Part shown: piece by piece, positions 55,610 to 64,000 of the stretch | Layout: the number at the start of each line of letters is the position of its first letter | Position numbering within the stretch: the stretch's first letter is position 1 | DNA from: Jeotgalibacillus sp. R-1-5s-1 | GTDB lineage: Bacteria > Bacillota > Bacilli > Bacillales > Jeotgalibacillaceae | Length of the DNA stretch: 64,000 nt | Reading direction: 5' to 3' | NCBI RefSeq assembly: GCF_004405105.1 | Contig: NZ_SORW01000028.1 | Location: 62,001-126,000, forward strand | Translations under genes and position numbers: made by a program | Notes under the pieces: model-generated | The model's database searches: none | What the model was told of the DNA's origin: nothing | The model's input: only the letters and a program-made list of their open reading frames with translations

Positions 55610-56115
55610 GACGGACGGATCGATATCCTGTAGAGGGTTCGAACTCATTGTGGCAGCTGTATAAAACGGTTCCCTTTGTAAAAGTGGCCTGGAATTTTGC
55701 CATATTACAGACAGCCAGATATACGCCATTTTTCCGGGTGAAAAACTGGATGTACCGCACGCTTTTACGAATGGAAGTCGGTGAGAAGACGGCGTTTGCT
55801 CTCATGGTAATGCCTGATATTCTCTTTCCGGAGAAAATTAAAGTCGGCCGGAATACAGTAATCGGCTACAATACAACCATTCTGGCTCATGAATATCTGG
55901 TGAGCGAGTATCGTCTTGGCGTTGTTGAAATTGGCGATAACGTCATGGTTGGGGCGAATTCCACGATTTTACCCGGTGTAAAAATCGGAGATGGTGCCGT
56001 GGTGTCTGCAGCCACACTCGTACATCGCGACGTTCCTGCCGGCGCATTTGCCGGAGGGAACCCGATGCAGATTATCAGAATGCCTGATGAATCAAAAGAA
56101 GAGCCCGGAAAATAA
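55606..56115 (+). CDS. yvoF: Left-handed beta-helix acyltransferase, YvoF-like
   Basis: A 169-aa acyltransferase of the LbH (hexapeptide repeat) family, most like YvoF. Hexapeptide repeats run from about residue 85 to 150: [20 protein letters not shown], then [20 protein letters not shown] and [20 protein letters not shown]. The C terminus [13 protein letters not shown] closes the helix. The acceptor is unknown; the position after ppaX is conserved in B. subtilis. It is coupled to ppaX by ATGA and ends at a shared bidirectional terminator. Confidence 0.88.
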   Translation: MRRTDRYPVEGSNSLWQLYKTVPFVKVAWNFAILQTARYTPFFRVKNWMYRTLLRMEVGEKTAFALMVMPDILFPEKIKVGRNTVIGYNTTILAHEYLVSEYRLGVVEIGDNVMVGANSTILPGVKIGDGAVVSAATLVHRDVPAGAFAGGNPMQIIRMPDESKEEPGK

Positions 56116-56135
56116 TTTTCCGAGGCTCTTTTTTT
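56101..56135. terminator. Bidirectional terminator between yvoF and bioY
   Basis: GAGCCCGGAAAAT pairs with ATTTTCCGAGGCTC, followed by T7 on the plus strand. The bioY stop codon lies in the T-run. On the minus strand the T-tract is weaker. Confidence 0.85.
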
Positions 56136-56727
56136 ATGCACTTGCCTGTGTTTTAAAAGGTACACGAGTGTGTGGGAAGGATTGCAGCACTTTCACAGAT
56201 ACAATCGCTGCCACTACTGCTAAAATGATGTCCTTTGGAATCGTCGGAAGCATCCATGCCCATGCGATGGCATAAGAGAAGCCGTCCGGTGCATTGAACC
56301 AGAGTTTATAAGCCATATACATCCAGTTCGTTCCGATAAAATAGTTGATGGCTGTTCCAATAAGTGTTGCCGTTACAAGCATGGCGAACGTTTTCTTCTT
56401 TTCCACCATTAATCCAACAACCCAGGCGACCACAATATAAGATAAAATAAATCCGAAAGTCGGGCTGATTAATGTACGGAAACCGCCACCCCACTGAGCA
56501 AATACCGGCATTCCGGCAAGCCCGATGAGCAGATAAACAACCATTGCCACCGGTCCCCATTTCTTACCGAGCAGCACACCGGCAAGCAGACAAACCACCG
56601 TCTGAAGCGTAACCGGCACATTTCCAATCACAAGAATCGGAACAATCGATGTAATATTTGCCCCAATCGCCATCAGCGCAGCAAATAAAGAAGCCAAAAT
56701 CATTCCATGAAGCGGTGACTTAACCAT
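56134..56727 (-). CDS. bioY: Biotin transporter BioY
   Basis: BioY (197 aa) is the substrate-binding S component of a biotin ECF transporter, with about six membrane helices. Family features: the N-terminal IGANITSIVPILVIGNVPVT, the QTVVCLLAGVLLGKKWGPVA loop and LIGLAGMPVFAQWGGGFRTL with the biotin-site region following (PTFGFILSYIVVAWVVG). It may work alone or with a shared ECF module encoded elsewhere. The start at 56727 follows AAGGGGAT. A BirA-type operator overlaps its promoter, which supports biotin as the ligand. Not at this place in B. subtilis. Confidence 0.92.
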   Translation of the reverse strand: MVKSPLHGMILASLFAALMAIGANITSIVPILVIGNVPVTLQTVVCLLAGVLLGKKWGPVAMVVYLLIGLAGMPVFAQWGGGFRTLISPTFGFILSYIVVAWVVGLMVEKKKTFAMLVTATLIGTAINYFIGTNWMYMAYKLWFNAPDGFSYAIAWAWMLPTIPKDIILAVVAAIVSVKVLQSFPHTRVPFKTQASA

Positions 56728-56758
56728 ATGTATATCCCCTTTGCTTTAATCTAAAATT

Positions 56759-56788
56759 AGTATAGTAAACAAGATCACTTTAAGTCAA
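56759..56788 (-). promoter_or_regulatory. SigA promoter of bioY
   Basis: On the minus strand TTGACT (complement of 56783-56788) and TATACT (complement of 56759-56764) are 18 nt apart, about 32 bp upstream of the start codon. The -35 overlaps the BirA operator. Confidence 0.65.
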
Positions 56789-56810
56789 CTTAATTTTTAT
56801 TTAAGTTAAC
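56784..56810 (-). promoter_or_regulatory. Probable BirA operator of bioY
   Basis: GTCAAC at 56784-56789 and GTTAAC at 56805-56810 are exactly 15 nt apart, the half-site and spacing of Bacillus BirA boxes (GTTAAC-N15-GTTAAC). The inner arms TTAA/TTAA extend the symmetry. Binding would block the bioY -35 when biotin is sufficient. Confidence 0.72.
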
Positions 56811-56895
56811 ATAAAGGTGTTGAACCTTTTTAATACATTTAATTTAGCCGTTCAATATGTAGATAACATAAGAATATTTCACTTTTAGAGGGCCG

Positions 56896-57123
56896 TTGAC
56901 ATCCGAAGACTCCTACGGCAGAGAAGCGACAGGTGAGACGGCTTAATGCGGAGCATTAGCCGGCTCACCGCGCGGCCACAGAAAAGCGTAGGCGACTCGT
57001 CCAGCCCCGACAAGCATAAGGCGAAGATGAAAAGAGGGCTGATCTTCGCCCTCGTTCATCTTTGACTTATGACCTCGAGGGGCTAGTCGCCGCAGCTAGG
57101 CCGTGGAAAGCGAAAGATGTCAA
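56896..57123. repeat. Composite palindromic repeat, copy R7 with an internal hairpin element
   Basis: The outer arms TTGACATC (56896-56903) and GATGTCAA (57116-57123) and the core GACTCCTACGGCAGAGAAGC, ACAGGTGAGACGGC and CGGCTCACCGCGCGGCC are those of the repeat family. After GGCC at 56974-56977 an extra segment of about 125 bp intervenes (to 57102, again ending GGCC) before GTGGAAAGCGAAA completes the element. The segment has its own arms GGCGACT/AGTCGCC and AGCCCC/GGGGCT and an inner stem GGCGAAGAT/ATCTTCGCC. This makes R7 228 bp. It lies in the 557-bp gap 56728-57284. Confidence 0.8.
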
Positions 57124-57284
57124 AAACCCTGTTTAGTCATTCACATCCGGTTCAGCGTGTAACAAAACGATTTCAATTATATTATAGAAGGGTTATGGGT
57201 TTGCTTTTTTTGGATTCTCATGTACAATGCACAATAGGCTTAAAAAATAGAGAAATACACATTCCGGAAGGAGTTTTTTTCAAC

Positions 57285-58058
57285 ATGAATTTCAAAAAAG
57301 TATTATTACCTTTTGCAGCAGGCGCACTGGCACTTGGACTTGCAGCCTGCAGTGAAGATGAAGCAGCAAATAACGAAGAAGCAGCAACAGAAGAGCAGGC
57401 CGGTGGCGAACAGTCTACTGAAGAGCAGCAGGCTGCACAGGAAGAAATGCAGGCTAAGCTGGACGAGCAGAAAGTAGCGGACGATGAAGTCGTTGCAACT
57501 GTAAACGGTGAAGAAATTTTGGGTGTCGATTACAATAACGTGATTCAAAGAACTCAAATGCAGTTCCAGATGCAGGGACAGGACCCAACATCTGAAGAAG
57601 GAGCAAACCAAATTAAAGAACAGTCACTGAATCTGTTAATTGATCAGACGATTCTTCTGCAAAAAGCAGATGAAGCAGGTCTTGAAGCTTCAGAAGAAGA
57701 AATCGATGAGGAATATGCAGCCTTCGCTGAGCAAAATGGCGGAGAAGAGCAGTTAACAACAACTCTTGAAGAGCAGGGTATGACAGTTGAAGAATTACGC
57801 GGTCAAATGGCTGAGACAATTAAGTTTGACAAATATATTGATCAGGTGGCACCAGTAGAGGAGCCAACGGATGAAGAAATTCAGGAGTACTATGACCAGG
57901 CAGCTGCCCAGGCAGAAGAAGCAGGTCAGGAAGCACCGGCTCTTGAAGATGTTCGCGATACAATCGTACAGAACCTGCAGCAGTCTGAGCAGCAGGAACT
58001 TGTAACAGCTCACCTTGAAGAAATTAAGGCAGAGGCTGAGATTGAAACGTTGATCTAA
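57285..58058 (+). CDS. SurA_N-type foldase-like lipoprotein
   Basis: A 257-aa very acidic lipoprotein. The N terminus MNFKKVLLPFAAGALALGLA ends in lipobox LAAC (Cys22). A Glu/Gln-rich linker (about 23-70) is followed by a SurA N-terminal-like chaperone domain (about 70-180: VVATVNGEEILGVDYNNVIQ, SLNLLIDQTILLQKADEAGL) and a helical tail. The catalytic parvulin (PPIase) domain of PrsA is not evident, so it may be a chaperone without isomerase activity. The ATG at 57285 follows GGAAGGAG; the upstream frame to 57117 crosses the repeat. It would be lipidated by Lgt. Confidence 0.84.
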   Translation: MNFKKVLLPFAAGALALGLAACSEDEAANNEEAATEEQAGGEQSTEEQQAAQEEMQAKLDEQKVADDEVVATVNGEEILGVDYNNVIQRTQMQFQMQGQDPTSEEGANQIKEQSLNLLIDQTILLQKADEAGLEASEEEIDEEYAAFAEQNGGEEQLTTTLEEQGMTVEELRGQMAETIKFDKYIDQVAPVEEPTDEEIQEYYDQAAAQAEEAGQEAPALEDVRDTIVQNLQQSEQQELVTAHLEEIKAEAEIETLI

Positions 58059-58070
58059 ATAGGTGATGAA

Positions 58071-58103
58071 GGCAGTTCCTTATGGAGCTGTCTTTTTGTT
58101 TTT
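58071..58103 (+). terminator. Terminator after the lipoprotein gene
   Basis: GGCAGTTCC pairs with GGAGCTGTC around TTAT, followed by TTTTTGTTTTTT. Confidence 0.88.
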
Positions 58104-58116
58104 TACTTGTAAAACC

Positions 58117-58227
58117 GTGCCGGTGACATCCTCCGCTTTCCGTGGCCGGGCGGTGAACCCCTTGTGCTCCGCACAATGGTTTCACCTGTCCCTTTCCGCC
58201 ACAGGAGTCTACGGATGTCCCCGCCAC
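58117..58227. repeat. Palindromic intergenic repeat, copy R8
   Basis: A 111-bp element with arms GTGCCGGTGACATCC (58117-58131) and GGATGTCCCCGCCAC (58213-58227), complementary at 13 of 15 positions. Core of the R3 sub-type, inverted: CGTGGCCGGGCGGTGAACC, GGTTTCACCTGTCCCTTTCC, GGAGTCTACGG. Confidence 0.88.
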
Positions 58228-58328
58228 TAAGTGGGTTGTTTCTATCATCACTCGCAAGTTGAATGAGGTTAGGAGGTACAAAACCATGCATAACCATGTC
58301 GACAGTAATTCAAAACTGTGTTTAAACA

Positions 58329-58475
58329 TCCTTCGTTCGCGGCTGGTGGTTCGCAATATTTTGGAGAAGTTTCGAAAAGTCTCATTGCTCTTTCGCAAGA
58401 TTTACCTTAAGTTTCACAAGGTTTTCAAACCGTTTCTCAAGGTTTTGCCTCTCTTTCGCAAAGTCGTGACCTTTG
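58329..58475. repeat. 21-nt-period degenerate tandem repeat, locus D
   Basis: TTCG (or TTCA/TTCT) followed by CAAG or similar recurs at 58350, 58371, 58392, 58413, 58434 and 58455, each step exactly 21 nt. Unit consensus TTTCGCAAGG plus a variable T-rich second half. The 82-codon frame 58259-58507 reads it as repeated FRKV/FHKV heptads and is not considered a gene. With the terminator, R8 and a promoter it fills the 632-bp gap 58059-58690. Confidence 0.85.
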
Positions 58476-58535
58476 ACGCATCCCGCACTCTGCATTTTTT
58501 CTTCTGAAAATGGCCGTAATCTGGACCCGATTCTC

Positions 58536-58564
58536 TTGACGCACAGCACAGATCCTAGTAAACT
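58536..58564 (+). promoter_or_regulatory. Possible SigA promoter of the his operon
   Basis: TTGACG at 58536-58541 and TAAACT at 58559-58564 with a 17-nt spacer, 127 bp before hisZ. A second -10-like TATACT lies near 58645 without a clear -35. No T-box or attenuator was recognised in the leader. Confidence 0.5.
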
Positions 58565-58690
58565 ACACATTATCTTTACTTTATTAGCATATTAGCGAAC
58601 TAAAGCGTTTTGTATTCTTTTCGTTTTCCTGAAATGAGATCGGGTATACTTAAAGAATGATGAGATTTCGTGAATGAAAGGGCTGAAACG

Positions 58691-59872
58691 ATGATGTCAA
58701 AGCTTTTTATGTTTGAAAAACCAATGGGAATGAGGGATACGTTTCCTCATTTATATAAGATGAAAAAAGAGATTCGATCGAAGGTAGAGCAGGAGTTGTC
58801 GACGTGGGGCTATGAATTTATGGAGACGCCTGCGCTTGAATATGATGAAACAGTTGGTGCGGCTTCTGCGATTTTGGATCAGCAGCTGTTTAAGCTTCTG
58901 GATCAGCAGGGCCGAACGCTCGTGCTCCGTCCGGATATGACGGCGCCGATTGCCCGTGTGGCGGCTTCGAAGCTGTTAAAGGACCGCAATCCGCTCCGTC
59001 TTGCTTATGCAGCGAATCTGTTTCGTGCCCAGCAGCGGGAAGGTGGACGTCCGGCTGAGTTTGAGCAGATTGGTGTAGAGCTGATTGATGATTCAACGGT
59101 GAGTGCGGATGCTGAAACGATTGCGCTTTTGGTGTCGGCACTGAAGGCGGCAGGATTAGAGGATTTTACGATCTCTGTCGGGCATGTCGGTTTCGTACAG
59201 GAGCTGTTTTTGCAGATTGTCGGTACGGAAGAGCGTGCAGAACAGCTGCGTAAATATTTGTATGAGAAGAACTATGTAGGCTTCCGTCAGCATGTGGAGT
59301 CATTGTCATTGTCCTCAATTGATAAACAGCGTCTGCTGAAGCTGCTTCATATTCAGGGTAACGATGGTTCGATTGAAAAAGCGGAGGCTCTTTTAGAAGG
59401 CAACGGAGGAAGAGAAGCGCTTCGTGAGCTTGAAGAGTTATGGGACGTTCTGCGTGATTATGGTGTGGACGAGTATGTGAAAATGGATGTATCGCTCGTT
59501 AGCCACATGTCATATTACACAGGTGTGCTGTTTGAAGTATATGCGGACAATGTCGGCTTCGCGCTTGGAAATGGCGGACGTTACAATAATCTGCTGCGTC
59601 AGTTTGGTGCAGAAGTCGGGGCGACGGGATTTGGGATCCGGATGGATTATCTGATGGAAGCCTTAAACACAGAAAAAACTGAAAACCAGCCGGCACTTAT
59701 TTTATTTTCAGGAGAGCGCCGGAAAGAAGCGGTAGAGCTTGCCGCTGAATACAGACGTGCACAAAAAGCCGTCATCGTTCAGGATGTCAAAGGTGTTTCA
59801 AATGTGGACCGGTTTACAGCCGGGTTCAGTGAAGTGCATACGTTTATCGGAAAGGCAGGGGATCAGGCATGA
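58691..59872 (+). CDS. hisZ: ATP phosphoribosyltransferase regulatory subunit HisZ
   Basis: HisZ (393 aa) is a histidyl-tRNA-synthetase paralogue that forms the regulatory part of the short-form ATP phosphoribosyltransferase with HisG. Class II synthetase motifs survive: [40 protein letters not shown] (motif 2 region) and [17 protein letters not shown] (motif 3 region). The ATG at 58691 (or 58694) follows GAAAGGG; the GTG at 58670 has no site. It overlaps hisG by 4 nt. First gene of hisZGDBHAF. Confidence 0.95.
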   Translation: MMSKLFMFEKPMGMRDTFPHLYKMKKEIRSKVEQELSTWGYEFMETPALEYDETVGAASAILDQQLFKLLDQQGRTLVLRPDMTAPIARVAASKLLKDRNPLRLAYAANLFRAQQREGGRPAEFEQIGVELIDDSTVSADAETIALLVSALKAAGLEDFTISVGHVGFVQELFLQIVGTEERAEQLRKYLYEKNYVGFRQHVESLSLSSIDKQRLLKLLHIQGNDGSIEKAEALLEGNGGREALRELEELWDVLRDYGVDEYVKMDVSLVSHMSYYTGVLFEVYADNVGFALGNGGRYNNLLRQFGAEVGATGFGIRMDYLMEALNTEKTENQPALILFSGERRKEAVELAAEYRRAQKAVIVQDVKGVSNVDRFTAGFSEVHTFIGKAGDQA

Positions 59873-60504
59873 AAGAATTAACGATTGCCATGCCAAAAGG
59901 GCGTATTTTTGAAGAGGCGGTAGTGATGCTGAAGGAAGCGGGCTACAATTTACCGCCTGAATTTGATGATTCACGTAAATTAATCATTGAGGTGCCGGAG
60001 GAAAATCTCCGCTTTATTTTAGCGAAGCCGATGGATGTTCCGACATATGTGGAGCACGGCGTGGCGGATATCGGCATTGCAGGGAAAGATGTGATGCTTG
60101 AGGAAGAGCGTGACGTATATGAACTGCTGGATTTGAAAATCAGTCACTGTTATCTTGCTGTAGCAGGACTTCCAGATACGAAAATGAATGAAGTAGCGCC
60201 TCGTATTGCAACAAAGTATCCGAATGTGGCCTCCTCGTATTTCCGCGAGCAGGGGGAGCAGGTTGAGATCATTAAGCTGAACGGTTCGATTGAAATCGCC
60301 CCGATTATCGGATTAACCGACCGGATCGTGGATATTGTGTCAACGGGCCGTACGCTGAAGGAAAACGGGCTGGTAGAATATGAGCATATTGTGGATATTA
60401 CATCACGCCTCATCGCGAACCCGGTCAGCTATCGTCTGATGCACGACCGGATCAGTGAAATGACGAGCCGTCTTGAAAAAGTCGTGAACGGTGTGACAGA
60501 GTAA
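59869..60504 (+). CDS. hisG: ATP phosphoribosyltransferase catalytic subunit HisG (short form)
   Basis: HisG (211 aa) condenses ATP and PRPP in the first step of histidine synthesis. At 211 residues it is the short form lacking the C-terminal regulatory domain, which fits the adjacent his[21 protein letters not shown], the [20 protein letters not shown] segment and the PRPP-binding [20 protein letters not shown] are canonical. Feedback inhibition by histidine should require HisZ. Confidence 0.97.
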   Translation: MKELTIAMPKGRIFEEAVVMLKEAGYNLPPEFDDSRKLIIEVPEENLRFILAKPMDVPTYVEHGVADIGIAGKDVMLEEERDVYELLDLKISHCYLAVAGLPDTKMNEVAPRIATKYPNVASSYFREQGEQVEIIKLNGSIEIAPIIGLTDRIVDIVSTGRTLKENGLVEYEHIVDITSRLIANPVSYRLMHDRISEMTSRLEKVVNGVTE

Positions 60505-60530
60505 CCGTTTATCATAGAAAGGATTTGCTA

Positions 60531-61811
60531 ATGATGAGAATCCAGAAGCTGAAAGATCAGAAGATTACACGCCAATCTCTTGATAACGGAACAGAAGAGC
60601 AGCGTAAAGCGGTTCAGGAGATTATTGAACGTGTGAAACAGGAAGGTGATGCAGCCGTCCGTCATTATACACGTTTATTTGATAAAACAGAGTTACAATC
60701 ACTGGCTGTAACAGAGGATGAAGTGGACGAAGCGCTTCGTGAACTGGATGAGGGTATACTGGCTGTCTTACAGGAAGCAGCCAACAATATCCGGTCGTTT
60801 CACGAGCGTCAGGTACAGCAATCCTGGATGACCACACAGGAAAACGGGACAATTCTCGGTCAGAAGGTGACACCGCTTGATGCAGCAGGTATTTATGTTC
60901 CTGGTGGCACGGCAGCTTATCCTTCATCTGTTCTAATGAACGCGATTCCTGCTCAGGTGGCAGGTGTTGGTCGCATTGTGATGGTGACACCTCCCGGGGA
61001 AGATGGTAAAGTGCCGGCGGGTGTGTTAGCGGCAGCGCGTCTTTCAGGTGTACGTGAGATTTATAAAATTGGCGGCGCACAGGCAGTTGCTGCCCTTGCT
61101 TACGGAACCGAAACGATTCAGCCGGTGGATAAGATTACGGGACCGGGTAATATTTATGTGGCACTTGCGAAACGTGAAGTGTTTGGTATTGTTGATATTG
61201 ATATGATCGCAGGGCCGAGTGATGTCACGGTATTGGCTGATGAAACGGCTGTGCCGAGAGAAGTGGCGGCAGATCTGCTGTCACAGGCGGAGCACGGAGA
61301 GCTTTCTCAGGCAAACCTAGTGACAACCTCTAAAGAGCTGGCAGAAGCGGTTAAGAAGGAAGTGGAGCTTCAACTTGCTGAATTACCTCGTCAGGAAATG
61401 GCACGTGTGGCGATTGAAGAACACAGTGCGATCTATCTTGCGGATTCTCTTGATGAAGCAGTTGAAGCAGTAAATGAGATTGCGCCGGAGCACCTTGAGA
61501 TTCAGACGGCCAACAGCATGGAATTGGTCGGACAGATTCGCCACGCTGGTGCCATTTTCGTCGGACGTTACAGCTCTGAGCCAATCGGGGATTATTTCGC
61601 AGGCCCGAATCATACGCTTCCGACAAGCGGTACAGCGCGTTTTTCAAGTCCGCTTTTAGTAGATGATTTTGTGAAAAAGTCGAGCATTATTTTTTATAGT
61701 GAAGCCGCATTTCAGGAAAATGCGGATAAGGTGGCACGTTTTGCCCGTTTAGAAGGGTTAGAAGCGCATGCACGCGCCGTGGAAGCACGGTATAATGTGA
61801 AGAAATATTAA
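60531..61811 (+). CDS. hisD: Histidinol dehydrogenase HisD
   Basis: HisD (426 aa) oxidises L-histidinol to L-histidine in two NAD-dependent steps with a zinc ion. Family motifs: [71 protein letters not shown] (zinc and catalytic region) and EHLEIQTAN. The ATG at 60531 (or 60534) follows GAAAGGA; the TTG at 60525 is closer to that site and less likely. Confidence 0.97.
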   Translation: MMRIQKLKDQKITRQSLDNGTEEQRKAVQEIIERVKQEGDAAVRHYTRLFDKTELQSLAVTEDEVDEALRELDEGILAVLQEAANNIRSFHERQVQQSWMTTQENGTILGQKVTPLDAAGIYVPGGTAAYPSSVLMNAIPAQVAGVGRIVMVTPPGEDGKVPAGVLAAARLSGVREIYKIGGAQAVAALAYGTETIQPVDKITGPGNIYVALAKREVFGIVDIDMIAGPSDVTVLADETAVPREVAADLLSQAEHGELSQANLVTTSKELAEAVKKEVELQLAELPRQEMARVAIEEHSAIYLADSLDEAVEAVNEIAPEHLEIQTANSMELVGQIRHAGAIFVGRYSSEPIGDYFAGPNHTLPTSGTARFSSPLLVDDFVKKSSIIFYSEAAFQENADKVARFARLEGLEAHARAVEARYNVKKY

Positions 61812-61832
61812 TTTGGCTGGGGGAAGAATCAG

Positions 61833-62426
61833 ATGAGCAGCAATCGTACAGCATCCATTAAACGTAAAACGAATGAAACGAACATTGCACTTGAGTTTTC
61901 AATCGACGGCGAAGGAGTATCCAATATCCAGACGGATGTGCCGTTTATGACGCATATGCTTGACCTGTTTACAAAGCACGGTCATTTTGATCTGACAGTG
62001 GACGGGCGTGGTGACGTTGAAATTGATGGCCACCATACGACAGAAGATATTGGCATTGTGCTTGGTCAGGCTCTTATTGAGGCTTTAGGAGATAAAAAAG
62101 GAATCAAGCGTTACGGTAATGCATTTGTCCCGATGGACGAGGCATTGGCGCAGGTAACGGTGGATTTGAGTAATCGTCCTCACCTTGTGATGAACGCTGA
62201 TTTCCCGACTGACCGCGTCGGTTCATTTGACGTTGAGCTCGTGCACGAATTTCTATGGAAGCTGGCGATTGAAGCCCGCATGAATCTCCATGTCAACGTA
62301 CACTATGGTCACAACACGCATCACATGATTGAAGCGGTGTTCAAAGCGCTAGGCCGTGCACTTGATGAAGCAACTTCTATCGATCCGCGTGTTAAAGGAG
62401 TTCCATCCACGAAAGGAATGTTGTAA
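61833..62426 (+). CDS. hisB: Imidazoleglycerol-phosphate dehydratase HisB
   Basis: HisB (197 aa), monofunctional, dehydrates imidazoleglycerol phosphate to imidazole acetol phosphate. The two manganese-binding motifs are [20 protein letters not shown] (about residue 68) and [20 protein letters not shown] (about 162). There is no fused phosphatase, so histidinol-phosphate phosphatase is encoded elsewhere. The start follows GGGGGAAG; hisH begins on the base after its stop codon. Confidence 0.97.
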   Translation: MSSNRTASIKRKTNETNIALEFSIDGEGVSNIQTDVPFMTHMLDLFTKHGHFDLTVDGRGDVEIDGHHTTEDIGIVLGQALIEALGDKKGIKRYGNAFVPMDEALAQVTVDLSNRPHLVMNADFPTDRVGSFDVELVHEFLWKLAIEARMNLHVNVHYGHNTHHMIEAVFKALGRALDEATSIDPRVKGVPSTKGML

Positions 62427-63062
62427 ATGATCGGCATCGTAGATTATGGTATGGGGAATCTGTTCAGCGTCAGTAAAGCATTGGAGCGGCTGAACGTTCC
62501 TTATATCATCAGTGATAAAAAAGAACAGCTGTCTAAAACAGACGGACTCATTTTACCGGGTGTCGGCGCCTTTCGCGATGCGATGAAGCTTCTGAATGAA
62601 ACAGGTCTGGCTGATTTTATTAAGGAGCAGGCGGATGCAGGCAAGCCGATCCTCGGTATTTGTCTCGGTATGCAGCTTTTATTTGAGGGCAGTGAAGAGA
62701 ATGGCGTGTTTGAAGGGCTTGGACTGTTAAAAGGGAAAGCTGTGCGCTTTTCCGGGGAGTCAGACGGTGAACGCTACAAGGTACCGCACATGGGCTGGAA
62801 CAAGTTAAAGTTTCACCAGGATTCACCGCTGACTGAAAATGTGGCGGAGGAGCACGTTTATTTCGTGCACTCCTACTATATTGCAGAAGAGGAACGCGGA
62901 GCCCTGATTGCATCAAGCGATTATTTTGAAGAAGTGCCGGCTGTTGTCGGTAAGGGGTCAGTTTTCGGTATGCAGTTCCACCCGGAGAAAAGCGGGGACC
63001 TTGGCATGGCGCTTTTAAATAACTATACACAATACGTGAAAAAGACGGAGGTGCGCGCATGA
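62427..63062 (+). CDS. hisH: Imidazole glycerol phosphate synthase glutaminase subunit HisH
   Basis: HisH (211 aa) is the class I glutamine amidotransferase that feeds ammonia to HisF. The nucleophile is in [13 protein letters not shown] (about residue 78), the oxyanion region is [11 protein letters not shown], and the His-Glu pair is in [13 protein letters not shown]. It starts with no gap after hisB and overlaps hisA by 4 nt. Confidence 0.97.
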   Translation: MIGIVDYGMGNLFSVSKALERLNVPYIISDKKEQLSKTDGLILPGVGAFRDAMKLLNETGLADFIKEQADAGKPILGICLGMQLLFEGSEENGVFEGLGLLKGKAVRFSGESDGERYKVPHMGWNKLKFHQDSPLTENVAEEHVYFVHSYYIAEEERGALIASSDYFEEVPAVVGKGSVFGMQFHPEKSGDLGMALLNNYTQYVKKTEVRA

Positions 63063-63787
63063 GTTTTACGATCTATCCGGCGATTGATATGAGAAACGGA
63101 AAATGTGTCCGCTTAACTCAAGGGGACTATAATCAGGAGACGATCTACGGCGATTCTCCGTTCGATATGGCGAAGCAGTTTGTGGAAGAAGGTGCAGAAT
63201 GGATTCACATGGTGGACCTTGACGGTGCCAAAGACGGCAAGCGAATCAACGATGAATTTGTTGTCCGTGTCGTCAAAGAGCTTCCGGCACGCGTCCAGGT
63301 TGGCGGCGGAATCCGTACCGAAGAAGATGTAAAACACTATCTCGATCAGGGCGTTGACCGCGTTATTATCGGCAGCCTTGCCGTTACGAACCCTGCTCTC
63401 GTTAAAGAATGGCTGAAAAAATACGGGGACCGCATTGCCATCGGACTCGATGCGAAAGACGGTTACGTGGCAACACACGGCTGGCTGGAAACATCTGAGC
63501 TGAAAGCGGTGGATCTCGGTAAAGAGCTGGCTGAAGCCGGTGCAACCACATTTATTTTTACAGATATCGCAACAGACGGCATGCTGAGCGGACCCAATGT
63601 GGATGCTGTTATTGAAATGGCTGAAATGACAGGGGCTCAGGTGATCGCTTCCGGCGGTGTCAGCTCGCTAGAAGACCTGCGCACCCTTCAGGCTGTATCA
63701 GGCAGTGGCGTGTCTGGCGCCATCGTAGGGAAGGCGATCTACACAAACAAATTCACAGTCAAGCAGGCTGTTGAGGAGATTTCATAA
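63059..63787 (+). CDS. hisA: Phosphoribosylformimino-5-aminoimidazole carboxamide ribotide isomerase HisA
   Basis: HisA (242 aa) is the TIM-barrel isomerase acting on ProFAR. The catalytic aspartates are in [20 protein letters not shown] (Asp9) and [15 protein letters not shown], with phosphate-binding [14 protein letters not shown] and [12 protein letters not shown]. It overlaps hisH by 4 nt and hisF by 1 nt, so the three are coupled. Confidence 0.97.
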   Translation: MSFTIYPAIDMRNGKCVRLTQGDYNQETIYGDSPFDMAKQFVEEGAEWIHMVDLDGAKDGKRINDEFVVRVVKELPARVQVGGGIRTEEDVKHYLDQGVDRVIIGSLAVTNPALVKEWLKKYGDRIAIGLDAKDGYVATHGWLETSELKAVDLGKELAEAGATTFIFTDIATDGMLSGPNVDAVIEMAEMTGAQVIASGGVSSLEDLRTLQAVSGSGVSGAIVGKAIYTNKFTVKQAVEEIS

Positions 63788-64000
63788 TGCTTACGAAACG
63801 AATTATCCCATGTCTTGATGTAAAAGAGGGCCGCGTTGTCAAAGGGATTCAGTTTGTTGAACTGCGTGATGCAGGCGATCCCGTTGAACTGGCGCGTGCT
63901 TATGATGAACAGGGTGCAGACGAGCTTGTCTTCTTGGATATCTCAGCCTCACACGAAGGACGCAAAACAATGGTCGATGTCGTGCAGAATGTCGCGTCAG
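63787..64000 (+). CDS. hisF: Imidazole glycerol phosphate synthase cyclase subunit HisF (5' part)
   Basis: First 71 codons of HisF, cut by the right edge. [20 protein letters not shown] with the catalytic Asp11, followed by [20 protein letters not shown], is the canonical N-terminal half-barrel. HisF uses ammonia from HisH to form the imidazole ring. The start overlaps the hisA stop by one base (TAATG). Confidence 0.95.
   Translation, partial: MLTKRIIPCLDVKEGRVVKGIQFVELRDAGDPVELARAYDEQGADELVFLDISASHEGRKTMVDVVQNVAS

Noticed and set aside
58259-58507. 82-codon open frame with FRKV/FHKV heptads
   Set aside because: Read-through of repeat locus D; start codon without convincing context.

Overview
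The window is a piece of a low-to-mid GC Gram-positive (Firmicutes, Bacillales) chromosome. Gene order follows the Bacillus subtilis flgK-to-his segment almost gene for gene: flgK-flgL-yviE-fliW-csrA-hag-flaG-fliD-fliS-fliT-hpf-secA-prfB-cccB-ftsE-ftsX-ctpB-minJ-csbA-uvrB-uvrA-yvlB-hprK-lgt-yvoD-ppaX-yvoF-hisZGDBHAF. A Bacillaceae/Planococcaceae-type organism (for example a Jeotgalibacillus-like genus) fits, but the genus cannot be fixed from the sequence alone. No rRNA, tRNA, CRISPR array, prophage or insertion sequence with a transposase is visible. Both ends cut genes (flgK on the left, hisF on the right).

Layout. 1-5.1 kb: late flagellar genes, the FliW-CsrA switch, and flagellin behind a clear SigD promoter with CsrA-like sites in its leader. 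5.1-14.2 kb: an AT-rich flagellin-glycosylation block, made of a Maf-type transferase gene and a pseudaminic-acid-type pathway (pseB, C, F, G, I). Two non-canonical enzymes, a metallophosphoesterase and an ATP-grasp ligase, sit where the acetyltransferase pseH would be expected. 14.5-18.7 kb: an unrecognised helical protein, YjfB, FlaG, a large FliD, FliS and FliT. 18.8-22.5 kb: two tandem paralogous chemoreceptors. 22.6-30 kb: accessory metabolism (aldo/keto reductase, SEC-C protein, YwrD-type gamma-glutamyltransferase, two-part chromate transporter, DUF1028) around hpf. 30.3-42.8 kb: secA, prfB with its programmed +1 frameshift, a YitT-family protein, cytochrome c551, ftsEX with a coiled-coil M23 hydrolase, a TlpA-like thioredoxin, a CtpB-like protease and MinJ. 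42.8-52 kb: csbA and a YfbR-type HD hydrolase (minus strand), uvrBA, a DUF4097 protein, a small membrane protein and an amidase (minus strand). 52.2-56.7 kb: hprK-lgt-yvoD-ppaX-yvoF and a BioY biotin transporter with a BirA-type operator. 57.3-64 kb: a SurA_N lipoprotein and the histidine operon.

Two classes of intergenic repeat stand out. (1) A family of about 112-124 bp palindromic elements (seven full-length copies and one fragment). The core is conserved, but the outer arms differ from copy to copy while staying self-complementary within each copy; one copy looks as if it carries a second hairpin element inside it. (2) Six intergenic loci built on a degenerate 21-nt period. Each locus has its own unit sequence (two clearly share one), but all keep the same spacing, and several include one 30-nt step. 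I know of no description of class 2. It is the strongest unexplained signal in the window.

Functional links: SigD-type promoters tie flagellin, FliD and the chemoreceptors together, and a SigD-like -10 lies in front of the pse genes. FliW-CsrA probably controls flagellin translation. Maf plus the pse enzymes probably decorate the Ser/Thr-rich exposed region of the large flagellin. HprK and PpaX form a catabolite-control pair. FtsEX probably drives the adjacent M23 hydrolase.
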